From: Batrachochytrium dendrobatidis JAM81
Taxonomy: Eukaryota > Chytridiomycota > Chytridiomycetes > Rhizophydiales
DNA length: 64,000 nt
Direction of reading: 5' to 3'
Assembly (NCBI RefSeq): GCF_000203795.2
Contig: NW_006281107.1
Location: 16,204-80,203 of the forward strand
In this document: positions 22,021 to 32,652 of the stretch, one piece after another
Numbering within the stretch: position 1 is the stretch's first letter
Layout: each line of letters starts with the position of its first letter
Notes under the pieces: model-generated
Database searches by the model: none
What the model was told of the DNA's origin: nothing
The model's input: only the letters and a program-made list of their open reading frames with translations
Made by a program: the position numbers and the translations under genes

Positions 22021-23649
22021 TGTATCGAGTAGTGTGATGAAAGTGTCGTGAATCTGATACATGACTGCCATTTTATAATGACGGCAGCTTCAAGGGCGAC
22101 AATCGGCAGTTCCCAAATGGGTATTGAGAAAACACAAGTACACCATGTAGGGTTAACAAACCCAGAATCACACTGTAGGGTGGATTAATACACAAGCATC
22201 GTTGTTGGTGGAAAATCAACTTCACTAGTATGCTGTGTTGATATTTCCAATTGCGGTGATGTATTTAATAATCAGGTAGTGTCAGATCATTACCCTGATC
22301 ATGGATAGTTATCATCACATATACAATCCATTACCACAGCATATACTGTCACTGTGTACCAAATATTTGACTGACTGTTCAATTGGTCATGTTTTGGATC
22401 ACTCGGACACAACAGCATCCAACAGTCTGTTGTTGCAGTATTTCAAAACCATGACTTTTCCATTGGTATGACTGCACAGTCATTTTAGATTAATGTAGAC
22501 TGTACACATCAAACACTGATGATTGTGTCACAACATGATCAACATCAATCTCGGCAATCTGTCGTCGCTACACCGAATGAGTGACATTGTACTATAATTG
22601 AATTGGAGATTGGCAGGTCGTTCAACAAACTGGCCGTGTCAACAGATCAGATTGTCATCGTGTAAATGAACCACAATGGATGATCATGTCATTCAAATCA
22701 GCACACAATCTACTGATATATGCAAAACAACACCACCAATACAATCCAATCAAACCCAATCACAAACGTGGTGTTGAATCCAATGCATGCGAGTACTTTT
22801 TAAACACATGATACACACTGATGGTGATGGTTGCTGACAGTCATATTGCAGTGTACATGTCCAATAGTGTCCACTGTCATGTCGATTGTTGCTATCCGTG
22901 ACATCCAACTGTACTTGTATTCACCAAATGTGCACAACATCTAGGGTTAGTTGCTAGATGCTCTCATGTTTGGCATACAGCTAGTCACCATCAGACCAAG
23001 CGTATACGCTAGTACAGCGCCATGAATCTATTGGCAAGTGGTTTCAATTTATTCTGGCACGTTGAGGGTTGGATGTGTACTAGACACAATGTTGCGGATA
23101 TAACTGAGCCACAACAGGATAATATCATGCATAATGGTACGGTCTGGATCTGTTTGGTAGATATGCAGCCATATATATGACAGCCCAATCCGTCCTTTAT
23201 CACGGGTTGGTTTTAGAAACGTCTGTTATTTTGGTTGATACATGTTTGTTGCATAGATTGGCAGTATTGTATGTATTTAGTTTGATTGCATTGTAAACAG
23301 TCTGGTCGTTTACCCATTCACTGCTAATGAACCCGTTTGTACAACAGAATCGATCATTTGCTCAGTATCGAGTATTTCCAAATACAAACTTGAATGAAAA
23401 GTCTTGCCACAATACTGATCAACTGTATTACTGTTTACACTGTGGTATTATTGATGTATTGGAATACTTGGTGTTCAGATACACGATGATAATGGTAGTA
23501 CAAATCATGGCAGTTGTACAAACCAAACGTGATTAAAGCCAATAATAATGTCAGACAAGATTGGATAATGAATTAGCGTGTAAATCATCAACATTGACCA
23601 AGATTGATTGAAATGGTGATATTGAGTTGGATGGTGATGGACACAACAC
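22021..23649. other. Long gene-free stretch of repeat-derived DNA
   Basis: No gene is supported. The part from about 22,630 to 22,850 is a diverged relative of the repeats at 51,490-51,650 and 52,680-52,790 (CAGATTGTC..CG, then CAATCTACTGATAT, then ACATGATACACACTGAT, then TGCTGACA). The rest has only short chance frames. Confidence 0.45.
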
Positions 23650-25045
23650 ATGTGTACAGAGTTGTATTGACAACATTGACAGTCAAACACAATACATGAA
23701 TGTGGGTTCAAACTTGGTGATTGTGTGTCGTGTGATGATTGTTGTATATCGAACATGCAGTCAATGTGTAGCATCAACCAACCGAACATGCAACCATTGT
23801 ATATCTCAAATCAAAGTCACTGCAGAATGAATATAAAAGTGATCCATTTTACATGAATATGGCTGTAAATCAAAGCGTTTGCGGCTAAACAACACTATTG
23901 GAGGGTGCTTTTCAATATACCTGATCAAAGGGTCGCAAAAGCATAATTCAATCGACATGATCATCAAATCAATCAATATGATATTATGAATAGGGAGTAA
24001 CATACTGTCTAGTTTGATAGTTGCTCACTACAAGCAATCAAGTAACCCTGTGTCATTGGTTAACCTAAAAGGGTTAGGGTTGGTTTGCTATATAAAACAT
24101 ACAAATACAATCGATTGAGTTCAGCTTTATAATCGACACCAGTCTCGACACTCTGTTTTTGTATTAATAGTTTAAACCCATTGACCAATCTGATGAAATT
24201 GGTTGATATTTTACTTGTACTGAGCGTGGCAGCAACCGCTAATGCAATACTGATATCGGCTGGTAACGATGGTTCACTCCAAGCATCAGGCACTTTCAGT
24301 CAAGTATCTGGCCCAACCAATGAACCTAATCCACAAATTCCCGACGAAGACTGGCAAGAAATAATGGATATAATTCATTCAAAAAAACCCAACCAAGACC
24401 AACAGCAACCAATTGATGAGCTCAGTTCAGACATTTTCAACCAAGTGTCTGTCCCAACCAATGAGCCTATTCCACAAATTCCCGACGATGACTGGCAAGA
24501 AATAATGGATATAATTCATTCAAACATTCCAGGAAATCAGCAATACTCAACGGATGAGGTCAATTCAAGCACTTCCAACCAAGACCAACAAAACCCAATT
24601 GATCAACCCAGTCAAAGCACTTCCAACCAAGACCAGCAACAACCAATGAACGAAGCTGATTCTGCCAGTACTAGTTCAAGTCGAATGATTATATTGAAAG
24701 AAAAATATCAGAGAACCTTTGATCGCTTGAGAAAAAGACTCGAGTTGTCTAAAGAAATACGAAACAAAAAACGCCAAGAATATCATAATTATGCAGAAAT
24801 TGGATTAAAACAATGGTCGGCGTTATCAAGAGGGAAAGAAATACCCGAATCAAAACACAGTCTAAAGGATGAAATCCGATTGAAACAAGAGTATGTAGCT
24901 GCAAGGAATAGAGTACGCAGTGTCAGAAATGAATTGAAAAAGTATATGAAAAGGCATGGTTTAGAATTTCAAGAACCGAAAGCAGATTCAGATTGATGAT
25001 GTGCCAATAAATTTGATTTTGAATAAATTTAAACTTTCTGATGTT
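23650..25045 (+). repeat. Inverted segmental duplication B, copy 2
   Basis: This is the reverse-oriented partner of 17,545-19,345. The upstream flank (23,650-24,190) aligns closely with the reverse complement of 18,770-19,345, including the TTAGGGTTGG telomere-like stretch and the blocks ACAAATACAATCGATTGAGT and TATAATCGACACCAGTCTCG. The distance between the copies is about 4.3 kb, occupied mainly by the broken peptidase gene. Confidence 0.75.
24193..24996 (+). CDS. Secreted repeat-rich protein with helical C-terminus (paralog)
   Basis: The gene encodes 267 residues from the ATG at 24,193, with a signal peptide (MKLVDILLVLSVAATANA). The central region has two nearly matching units of the form PTNEPxPQIPDxDWQEIMDI followed by IHS, then shorter NQDQQ(Q/N)P units. 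The C-terminal 105 residues are basic and helical (KYQRTFDRLRKRLELSKEIR ... LKQWSALSRGKEIPE), matching the tail of the 17,600 protein. It is shorter than its paralog because it has fewer central repeats. Conserved upstream DNA implies that regulation was copied along with the gene. The function is unknown; secretion is inferred from the signal peptide. Confidence 0.8.
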   Translation: MKLVDILLVLSVAATANAILISAGNDGSLQASGTFSQVSGPTNEPNPQIPDEDWQEIMDIIHSKKPNQDQQQPIDELSSDIFNQVSVPTNEPIPQIPDDDWQEIMDIIHSNIPGNQQYSTDEVNSSTSNQDQQNPIDQPSQSTSNQDQQQPMNEADSASTSSSRMIILKEKYQRTFDRLRKRLELSKEIRNKKRQEYHNYAEIGLKQWSALSRGKEIPESKHSLKDEIRLKQEYVAARNRVRSVRNELKKYMKRHGLEFQEPKADSD

Positions 25046-25654
25046 AAAGCAATCAGACATTGACCGTTTACGTACAGTTCAAATGATTAGTGTGTATCTG
25101 TTGTAATACCCAAGCAGGATATCTCTAAGCTTTAATCATTAACAAGCAAGCACTAGTACTTGCATTGTACACTCCCTAATTTATCCAAGATCAAATAAAA
25201 TAACCTCTCAAATAACTCTGAAACTATTTATTAATCTCATATCTATTTTGTTGATTCAACTCATTGACAACTTCCTGATTATCGTCCAAGCTCTCTTTTG
25301 ACCAATCTTTTGTATAGCAGCAAATTACATTACATTATACATATTGAAAGACTCGTATCTTTTAGTTTGTTTTACTTTTACAATAAAAACCTATATTCAT
25401 TAATAAAAACAATGTGATGTGACGTTCAATGTCAGTCTGTAGTATGTCAATGGAATATGCGCGAATATGTGCGAATATTAAACATGGGTTTGTGGATACT
25501 GTCAAATTATCAAAACCAACCGGATCATTCGTATCATTTGGATCAAATAGTCCAGTGATACCAATGAGTTGGTGTCAAATGGAATGGGTTGACTGGTAAC
25601 CCCAAATGACAAATATACACAATCGCATGGATTCAGCAATGACACTGCAGTGAT
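25046..25654. other. Intergenic DNA, no gene seen
   Basis: AT-rich sequence downstream of the secreted gene with possible polyadenylation-type AATAAA words near 25,195 and 25,383. No coding feature is supported. Confidence 0.4.
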
Positions 25655-27855
25655 CAATACAATGCATAGTAGCTGATTGGTGCAATATGATCAAACCATA
25701 AATATAATACACTATGGTTTGGCAATACACGATGTTTATTGAATGAACGACATCGAGTATATGACAAATGACAAGTAAACCAACATGCAATATACGCTGC
25801 ATTACAGCATATGCTGGATGATGGCCCATTTTGAGTTGCAACAATGTGACGAGTCTATGATTGAGAAGGTTGTTGTTGAACACCAGAATCTTGGAAAGTT
25901 GCACCATGCTCGGATTGTGGCAAGCATTGTGACAAGCGATTGTAGAAATACTTAAGGCAACTCTCATATACGTAAACTGATTTCGGTGTTTCACCACCAT
26001 CCGGTGATATTCCAAACGAAGAATGGCTTGTAAGTTTTCTTGTTAATTTTCTAATTTCTTTCCTCTTATGCGAAAGTTTCGAAGCGTAATAACTTGCATT
26101 ACGTCTGGCTCTGTCACAATATTGACGAACCTCCTCATGATTGGCTTTAACAGAACTCAATTTCCGACTCGGAACTTGACTCATACTATCGATCTTTTCC
26201 TTCTCTTTAACAAACAATCCTTTTTGAATAGCAGCCTCAAAGCGTCCGTCTTCAAGTAGTCTAAACACTTTCGTGGATTTAAGCCGAGCTTTTGCAATTT
26301 CTTCGATCAACGACACTTCAGTAGCATCGAGTTGACCGCAATATTTCTTAAATTTATATAAGCTAAGAGATTTTGGAGAGTCAGATCCATCAGCTGAAGC
26401 TCCGCTTGAAGAGGCTGTCGGAGTGCTAGCTTCAGCACTCATGGTCGAACTGGGATCAACTGGATTGGCAATCGTAACCGAACAGATAGCAAGGATTGAT
26501 GACAGTACGGCAATTGATAGTTTCATTGTATTGGTTTGGTTAGGCAAGTTGTAATGATTGTTGCTCAATACGTCGGTTTGGTGACATATTTGTATACATT
26601 ATTAGATTGATAATATTAAAAGCATATTCCTTGAATGACCGTCCTAAGGGATTTGTGTTGTCGGGGTTAGCATTGATTTACTGCTATAAATGTCAATTTG
26701 GCTTTAAAGGGATCCCCTTTATACAATTGCCCATTGCTTGATTTAAACCCTGATATCAGGGTTAGCGACCAGAGTATATTGTCGCACTATGATGTCGCTA
26801 CACAATATATTACAGGTGATATCATTACATGATGGTACACAATAAATGCTGTACATCCACTCCATTTATGCTGCAAACATTCGAGATCTCATCTGTTCAA
26901 CATCACATTGTCGCCAATACAATAGTATGTGACATGATCATATTGCACCAATCGACCAATATACGATCACTGAATACACCACACGTTGGTGTTTACCACT
27001 GTATATGTGGTGTATATTGGTTATAGTCCATGATATCGACGAGTTTATGCATACTGCTTACACCACACACATCACACACACCAAACCGACTCAGTGATAT
27101 GCAAGTGTTGCAGTTTGACCAAATCACAATCACCGATATTGTCGACTGTCTAACTCGTTGACATTCAAACCGTGCCATCACTAGTCACAATATAATGGTT
27201 GACTGACTTGTTTGGTTGACCTGACATATCGACACTTTGCAAACCTCGACTTGATTCATCAACTTGTATATTCATATAATATTGGGTCTGTATCATCACG
27301 TTGGACTCGTTATCAAACACCTTGATGTGTCCATGCAACACAAACTCGATATACACACATTAGTTATTGTTTGACATGAATGGGTCAATCATCAATACCA
27401 GACAATGCAACTGTATTAGTTGTATGATACAATCAATCATGGTTGACTCATCACCATCAAATATCAAATGTTAATCACGTATACATTGATTTGTAATTGC
27501 ATGGTCTGTTGGCAATACACACTATGATATGATTGACAAGTTGTTGATTTGCAGTAATCAGATGTGCATCACCTGTAACATTGGATGCAATTGACGAGTT
27601 GTAACCGCAAGTCAACAGTCATGGATATGTTGGTGATTGTATTGACTACATGATTGGTATTGGATTAGCTGTCATGATCGATTGGTGAACAATACAATCC
27701 ACATTGATTATGACGTGTCGCAACTAGTTGATATATGCAGAGTCGACTGATGATCGAGTATATGTTGATGAGTAACTCTGTCACTGTTGGTTTGGATTGG
27801 TCATTGCTACCGTTTGTATATGCAGTGTATTCATATGTGATGTGTTGAATGTATC
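25655..27855 (+). repeat. Segmental duplication unit A, copy 2
   Basis: This is the same-orientation copy of 8,920-11,085. Long stretches of non-coding DNA match, such as 27,165-27,360 against 10,396-10,590 and 27,560-27,720 against 10,790-10,950. Small indels occur near 26,780-26,930. The coding part has diverged more than the flanks. Confidence 0.75.
25855..26526 (-). CDS. Secreted coiled-coil protein, paralog of the 9,115 gene
   Basis: The gene encodes 223 residues from the ATG at 26,526; the upstream in-frame extension begins only with TTG. A signal peptide (MKLSIAVLSSILAICSVTIA) and a PVDPSSTMSAEAS linker match the paralog closely. The mature region is charged and helical and has been rewritten relative to the paralog. 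Anchor points remain, however: FKKYCGQLDATEVSLIEE with its cysteine, and the C-terminal VYESCLKYFYNRLSQ with its cysteine. The C-terminus is Gln-rich (VQQQPSQS). This pattern, a conserved secretion signal with a diverged body, is usual for fast-evolving secreted proteins. The function is unknown. Confidence 0.8.
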   Translation of the reverse strand: MKLSIAVLSSILAICSVTIANPVDPSSTMSAEASTPTASSSGASADGSDSPKSLSLYKFKKYCGQLDATEVSLIEEIAKARLKSTKVFRLLEDGRFEAAIQKGLFVKEKEKIDSMSQVPSRKLSSVKANHEEVRQYCDRARRNASYYASKLSHKRKEIRKLTRKLTSHSSFGISPDGGETPKSVYVYESCLKYFYNRLSQCLPQSEHGATFQDSGVQQQPSQS

Positions 27856-28500
27856 AGGTGGTGTCATGAAATGTTGGACAATATTCATGATTCAAATATT
27901 GACAGTCAAACATTGGTTAACCAACAGTTGTACGATTATACAACTGACCCGTGTATTGACAAGTAATCAACCTCGATCCGGTTATAGTCGAAACGGTGTA
28001 TCACAGGACTCGAAAGTTGGCACATTATTGTTGTGGTGTGGTGTTGGCAATCACACACAACTTGGCATGAATGACAATGTTGATGTCGAGACTGTCAATG
28101 TATTACAATGTATTGGTCAACAGTGACTGCAATCAATGACAATATTGCAGTCAATTCAATCCATGTGTTGATTGGAACAATCATTATCCACTTGTCAGAT
28201 TCAGCATATAAATGAATGTTTTGTAACACATTTACCAATCCAACAATTGACTGATTAACAATAATTGAATATTAAAATGTTGAATAAAAGACTCGAGTCA
28301 TTATATGAATGACGTAATCAATTGAGTTGAATTGACACTTTATTAAACAATACAAATAAACACATGACAAATGTTTAATTTGACAGTTTTAATTTCACAC
28401 AAAATTGCTTAATTCAAAGTGTGAATTTGTCTCATTCTTCACACGCCATTAAATTTTGGATTTAAAGTCCAATTTCGTCTCTTTTACAAACTAAATGGAA
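27856..28500. other. Intergenic DNA, nothing recognised
   Basis: The region contains a short frame (27,797-28,126) with no motif, and AT-rich DNA with GTGTGAATTTGTCTCATTC near 28,420. Those words faintly recall the GTCTCA/TGAGAC cluster at 14,975-15,062. Confidence 0.35.
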
Positions 28501-28537
28501 AACAACACTTTACATTCAATACCTCAACAACCAACCA

Positions 28538-30180
28538 ATGGAAATAGAAACCCACTTTGATGGAGAATTGGATAGCAAAAGGCCACTTGACGATGTTTCA
28601 ACACTAATTGCAGCCTTTCAAGCAAGACCAGGGTCGCTTCTCGGTAACACTGACTCGGAACTCATCACTCCACTCTGGTGGATCAAGTCGAGATCAACTA
28701 CAACGCATGGGACTCGCTTGCTGCACTTGGGACAAATGGGACTGTTGGATCCAGTCCACTCATCATCAAATCCAAGAATGATGTTGGCTCAAACCCAACA
28801 ATCACTGGTTCATACAATTCTTTCAAGAAAACTATCCAGATCAATGGTATCAATGTTTCTACAAATCATCTCAAAAGACCTGATCAACTTGACAAACTCG
28901 TATACTTGGTTTGAGTATCGGTTTGTCATATTGACTTGTTCATCTGATTCTGCAAAACCTATATTCATTAATATGTATCAATATAGTCTCAAACAAATGT
29001 CATTTGGATTTGTTTCTTGGACAAGATTGCACGACACTTTTGTTGGGAATGCATTGATTGTTCCAAACAACAACGGATAGAATTGGAAAAAGTAAAACTG
29101 TTGTTTCTTGATGATGCTCAACAGTAATTACAAGACACAAGTTTATGGAGACTTTTAATCAAAGCATCGCTGAGTTGGTTGCCATTAAGCATGCGATTTA
29201 TCATTGCATCAAACCATCTTTTTGTTGGAGGAATTTCAAGTCCTGTTGAACTCGGTAGTCTTTCAGGTCTTGAAAAGTGACTTTCTACTTATTCCAGCCA
29301 AACTCTGTGAATTCCATGAATTCTATGAATTTCTGGATTTACTCGTTATTGGGTTGCCAAACAACATGAACAGTGAGACCTTGAAACATGTTCTTGTAAC
29401 GGAATGTGATGGTCTTGTTGGTGCGCTGTGTGTGTCGATTGATGATCTAAAAACACAATGTCTAAACAACATTGAACCCACTCGAGCAAATCTACTACAA
29501 TACTGTCTATCAAACAATTCCATGTTGGGTATGACTCGTTGTTTTGGAAGCGACCATTCAGATCTGTTGGAAATGGTTTTAAACTGTTACTCAAGAAATG
29601 TCTGACAAAAATCATCGATTGGACAACTTGGAAACCCAGCAAAATATGGAATCTTATTCATCACTCAAAAGGCTGGAATATTGATGGAGTCGTCCGACCT
29701 TGAACTTGCTTTTACTTTGCTGTTGGTCAAAAAATACTATTCAAATGGACATTCACAAACTGCTTTCCATCACAGCATTTGTCTGTTCAAAAACTCATAC
29801 GCAATGTTGTCTCATCAATGTCGACCAATGTATTGGAATCTGTTTCGTCATGCGGTTTTCCAAATGAAACAACTTCACAGCACATGTTTATGGAGATATT
29901 GGTTTACTTGACTAAACCAGACTGTTCAATCTAACCAAAACTATCAAAAGTATTTCCCAACAACTCGAATGTGACGGACACTATTGCTGGTGGAATTGAT
30001 TATTATTTGGTCAATGGACTAGGAATCAATCAACACATTGACAGATTTGTCATCCTAAATGGAAACAACGACAATCCAGTTGTAATCCATATTGAGCCTT
30101 GAATTCAAACAGTCGTGAATCAAATCATTAATAAACTACAAAAACAGTCCAATATGCCAACTCGCATTTATCCACAACTC
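28538..30180 (+). pseudogene. Second unrecognised decayed coding cluster
   Basis: Plus-strand frames follow one another with protein-like content. They begin at an ATG near 28,538 (METHF-like start, ELDSKRPLDDVSTLIAAFQ) and continue at 28,675-28,910 (GSYNSFKKTIQINGINVSTN), 28,915-29,080 and 29,500-29,690 (WKRPFRSVGNGFKLLLKKCL, then KPSKIWNLIHHSKGWNIDG). The last coherent stretch is 29,955-30,180 (NVTDTIAGGIDYYLVNGLGI, then NGNNDNPVVIHIEP). Frames shift several times, so it is dead. I do not recognise a family. The beta-rich, Asn-rich style resembles the cluster at 15.2-17.6 kb, and both could derive from one unknown element or virus-like sequence. Confidence 0.35.
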
Positions 30181-30474
30181 GATACGTGATGTTCAAATGT
30201 CTAATATTCAGACTGTGCTGATTGCAATTGTGGTTGTAATTGTGGTTGTGTAAATATCAATCCAATACTCGATTCAATACTTGATTCAACTTGAGCATGT
30301 ACAGTTTTGTAGTAATCCATTTGATCACATTGACAGAATCAAGCAGTGATCTGATTCAACAACACCAAATGATGCATCCATATCACTTGTATCAATCAAT
30401 TGTACACAATCAGTCAATATAATCAACAGTCACTGTCATGATTGACATGATTGATCCAATTCATTCAATTGATT

Positions 30475-31184
30475 CAATTGCAAGAATATGGTCATGGTGT
30501 TTCGACTCGTTTGACAGGTGGATCTTTGGCGCCTTTGTGCATGTCGGGCCATGAAACTAGAGGTATGAGCAAAGATTGGTCCGACATATTTGCCATAATT
30601 GTAACAGCCAAAGAATCCGACAAAGCCGATACGCCAGTTATCCTTGGAGCGTATGTTATTAATAAACTCAAAGGTATTCGCTCGCATCCTTACACTACGG
30701 ACATGAAAATCAACCCTTTGACATATGGCGACCTTAAACCCGCACAGAGCTGCACGAGGCTGGCAAAGTGTGGGCAGCCATGCTTTGGGAAGTCTACTGG
30801 AACTTGGTCACCAAGAGTGGATTTTCTACCAATCTCTACGATGCCAAGGGCAAGGCTGGCAACATTGTTGCTATGCAGAATGTGATGGGTGGATTGATGC
30901 ATCAGCCATGCAGTCCTAGCTTGGTCAATGCTCGTGATGCCATTATTGCGTCCGATGCAGCCTATTATAATGGAGCCAACAAGTGCGAGATTTGGAAGGG
31001 ATTCGCCAAACGTGGTCTGGGAGTAAATGCAGCAGATTACACAAACGATTTCTCTGTTCCAGCAGAATGTGGTAGCGGTTCACCTCCACCTTTGACCACT
31101 ACTCGTGGTCCTAAACCTACTTCTGGATGCACTCGCATGGACATTTGCTGCATCTATGTTGGAAAAAGCTGTGACCAAGACTAA
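30475..31184 (+). pseudogene. Truncated M36 fungalysin metallopeptidase relic
   Basis: The 3' part of a fungalysin gene begins abruptly at the zinc site, which reads QEYGH instead of HEYGH (CAA at 30,481), so the first zinc histidine is lost. GVSTRLTGG follows, then the third zinc ligand Glu in HETRGM and the changed GMSKDWSD (GMGEGWSD is usual). A frame slip near 30,740 separates this from ELHEAGKVWAAMLWEVYWNL and the C-terminal peptidase part. A Thr/Pro linker and a short Cys-containing tail follow (CTRMDICCIYVGKSCDQD, stop 31,184). The propeptide and N-terminal half are missing. Intact M36 enzymes of this genus are secreted keratin- and elastin-degrading peptidases. Confidence 0.8.
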
Positions 31185-31530
31185 ATGCTCAAGTTTAGTA
31201 ATGGCTTTTACAATTTATTAAATGAAAGTATATTGTAAAAATGTAAACAGTTTGTATTGGTATTGGTAATGATTATTTGGTTAGTGTTAATAGACTAATA
31301 GTATACTGTCATCTGGAAGTCAGTCTACACTTTCAGGCACGACATTATCATTCGTGTAGTGCAAGTTGGTTTACAGTTTATTAAAAACAAGCTGATTTTT
31401 ACAAATGATCGAGATTGATTCATGGCAGTTAAACATCACTATTCAAACACATACAACAATCTTGTTTGAATCTAATAATCTAATTTTATTATTATTAGAT
31501 TGAAAGATCGTCATTTGAGCTTAAAATCTG

Positions 31531-32652
31531 TTACTTTCCCATCATTTTCCCAAAAGTTGTAGGAAGTTGCACTTTCTTTTGTGCTATGACCTGAGCTCTG
31601 GCAACTTTCTTTTGTTCCATGCGTAAAGCTTTTTTTTCACTTTTTGGCAATTTCGAACTGCCTCCTGGTTCACTACGTCCTTTCATCTGTTGCTCCAAGC
31701 TTGTTATTCTTTCTTTTATTTGTGGGCTTATACGCTCTGACAATTTTGAACCACCTGATTGTTGCGACGGCTTGTGTTTATCTTGTTTAGTTTTGACCAC
31801 ACCATCTCCTGGTTCACTACGTCCTTTCATCTGTTGCTCCAAGCTTGTTATTCTTTCTTTCATTTGTGGGCTTATACGCTCTGACAATTTTGAACCACCT
31901 GATTGTTGCGACGGCTTGTGTTTATCTTGTTTAGTTTTGACCACACCATCTCCTGGTTCACTACGTCCTTTCATCTGTTGCTCCAAGCTTGTTATTCTTT
32001 CTTTCATTTGTGGGCTTATACGCTCTGGCAATTTTGAACCACCTGATTGTTGCTTTGATTTGGGCACCTTCTGAATGACTCTGTTCACATTTTCTTCTAG
32101 TCGCCTTTTCGCTCCTTCCAAGTTTATTAGATTTGCCCTTGTCTTTGGACTCAGATCTGAAAATCCCAAACTGCCTAAAGGTTGTCCTAAACGGACTCCC
32201 GTTTTATCAACGTGGTCTATGATCCGTTTTAGTCTCTGCCCATCCAGTGATATTTTTTCTAAACTTGCTTTTTGTTGTGAATTCAAAAGTGGCTGACCCG
32301 AACTACCCATATTTCGTTCAGCCTGGGCTATGGATTCTTTTGCTTTGCCTCCTATATTTGCCAGACCGTTTATTCGTGCTTTCAACTCCGGAGTCCAAAT
32401 TGATTGACCTGAATTTCCAGGCACAGCGTTTGTTGGGTTTTGCTGTATTCCCGACAAAGTTCCTCCATCCGCTATTCCTTGTGCTGTTGGGATTACTGGT
32501 ATAGGCGAGCGAGCAAACAGATGCATATCTTGTTCTGATAATTCTAGTGCACGACGCTGCAAGTGAGATTCATGTTCTGAATTAATAGCAGGAGTGGCTG
32601 CAAGAGCCATGCTAGAAACACCAAGAAGAATATTCAATTGAACAAGTTTCAT
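31531..32652 (-). CDS. Secreted protein with three 48-residue repeats
   Basis: The single-exon gene encodes 373 residues. A signal peptide (MKLVQLNILLGVSSMALAA) is followed by a possible kexin site (HLQRRALELSEQ, about residue 34). The middle is made of related helical segments of the form LN/TP-x-x-KARI-x-x-L (WTPELKARINGLANIGGK, LNSQQKASLEKISLDGQ, LSPKTRANLINLEGAKRR). Three tandem repeats of 48 residues come next (SGGSKLxERISPQMKERITS core, about residues 203-335) and a Lys-rich tail. At the DNA level the repeats are nearly identical with a 144-bp period, so they are young. It is probably an extracellular or wall-associated lineage-specific protein; the function is unknown. Confidence 0.8.
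   Translation of the reverse strand: MKLVQLNILLGVSSMALAATPAINSEHESHLQRRALELSEQDMHLFARSPIPVIPTAQGIADGGTLSGIQQNPTNAVPGNSGQSIWTPELKARINGLANIGGKAKESIAQAERNMGSSGQPLLNSQQKASLEKISLDGQRLKRIIDHVDKTGVRLGQPLGSLGFSDLSPKTRANLINLEGAKRRLEENVNRVIQKVPKSKQQSGGSKLPERISPQMKERITSLEQQMKGRSEPGDGVVKTKQDKHKPSQQSGGSKLSERISPQMKERITSLEQQMKGRSEPGDGVVKTKQDKHKPSQQSGGSKLSERISPQIKERITSLEQQMKGRSEPGGSSKLPKSEKKALRMEQKKVARAQVIAQKKVQLPTTFGKMMGK

Noticed and set aside
31619..32074. 151-codon plus-strand frame
   Set aside because: It is the antisense of the 144-bp coding repeats of the secreted protein at 31,531-32,652; its repeat pattern is inherited from that gene.
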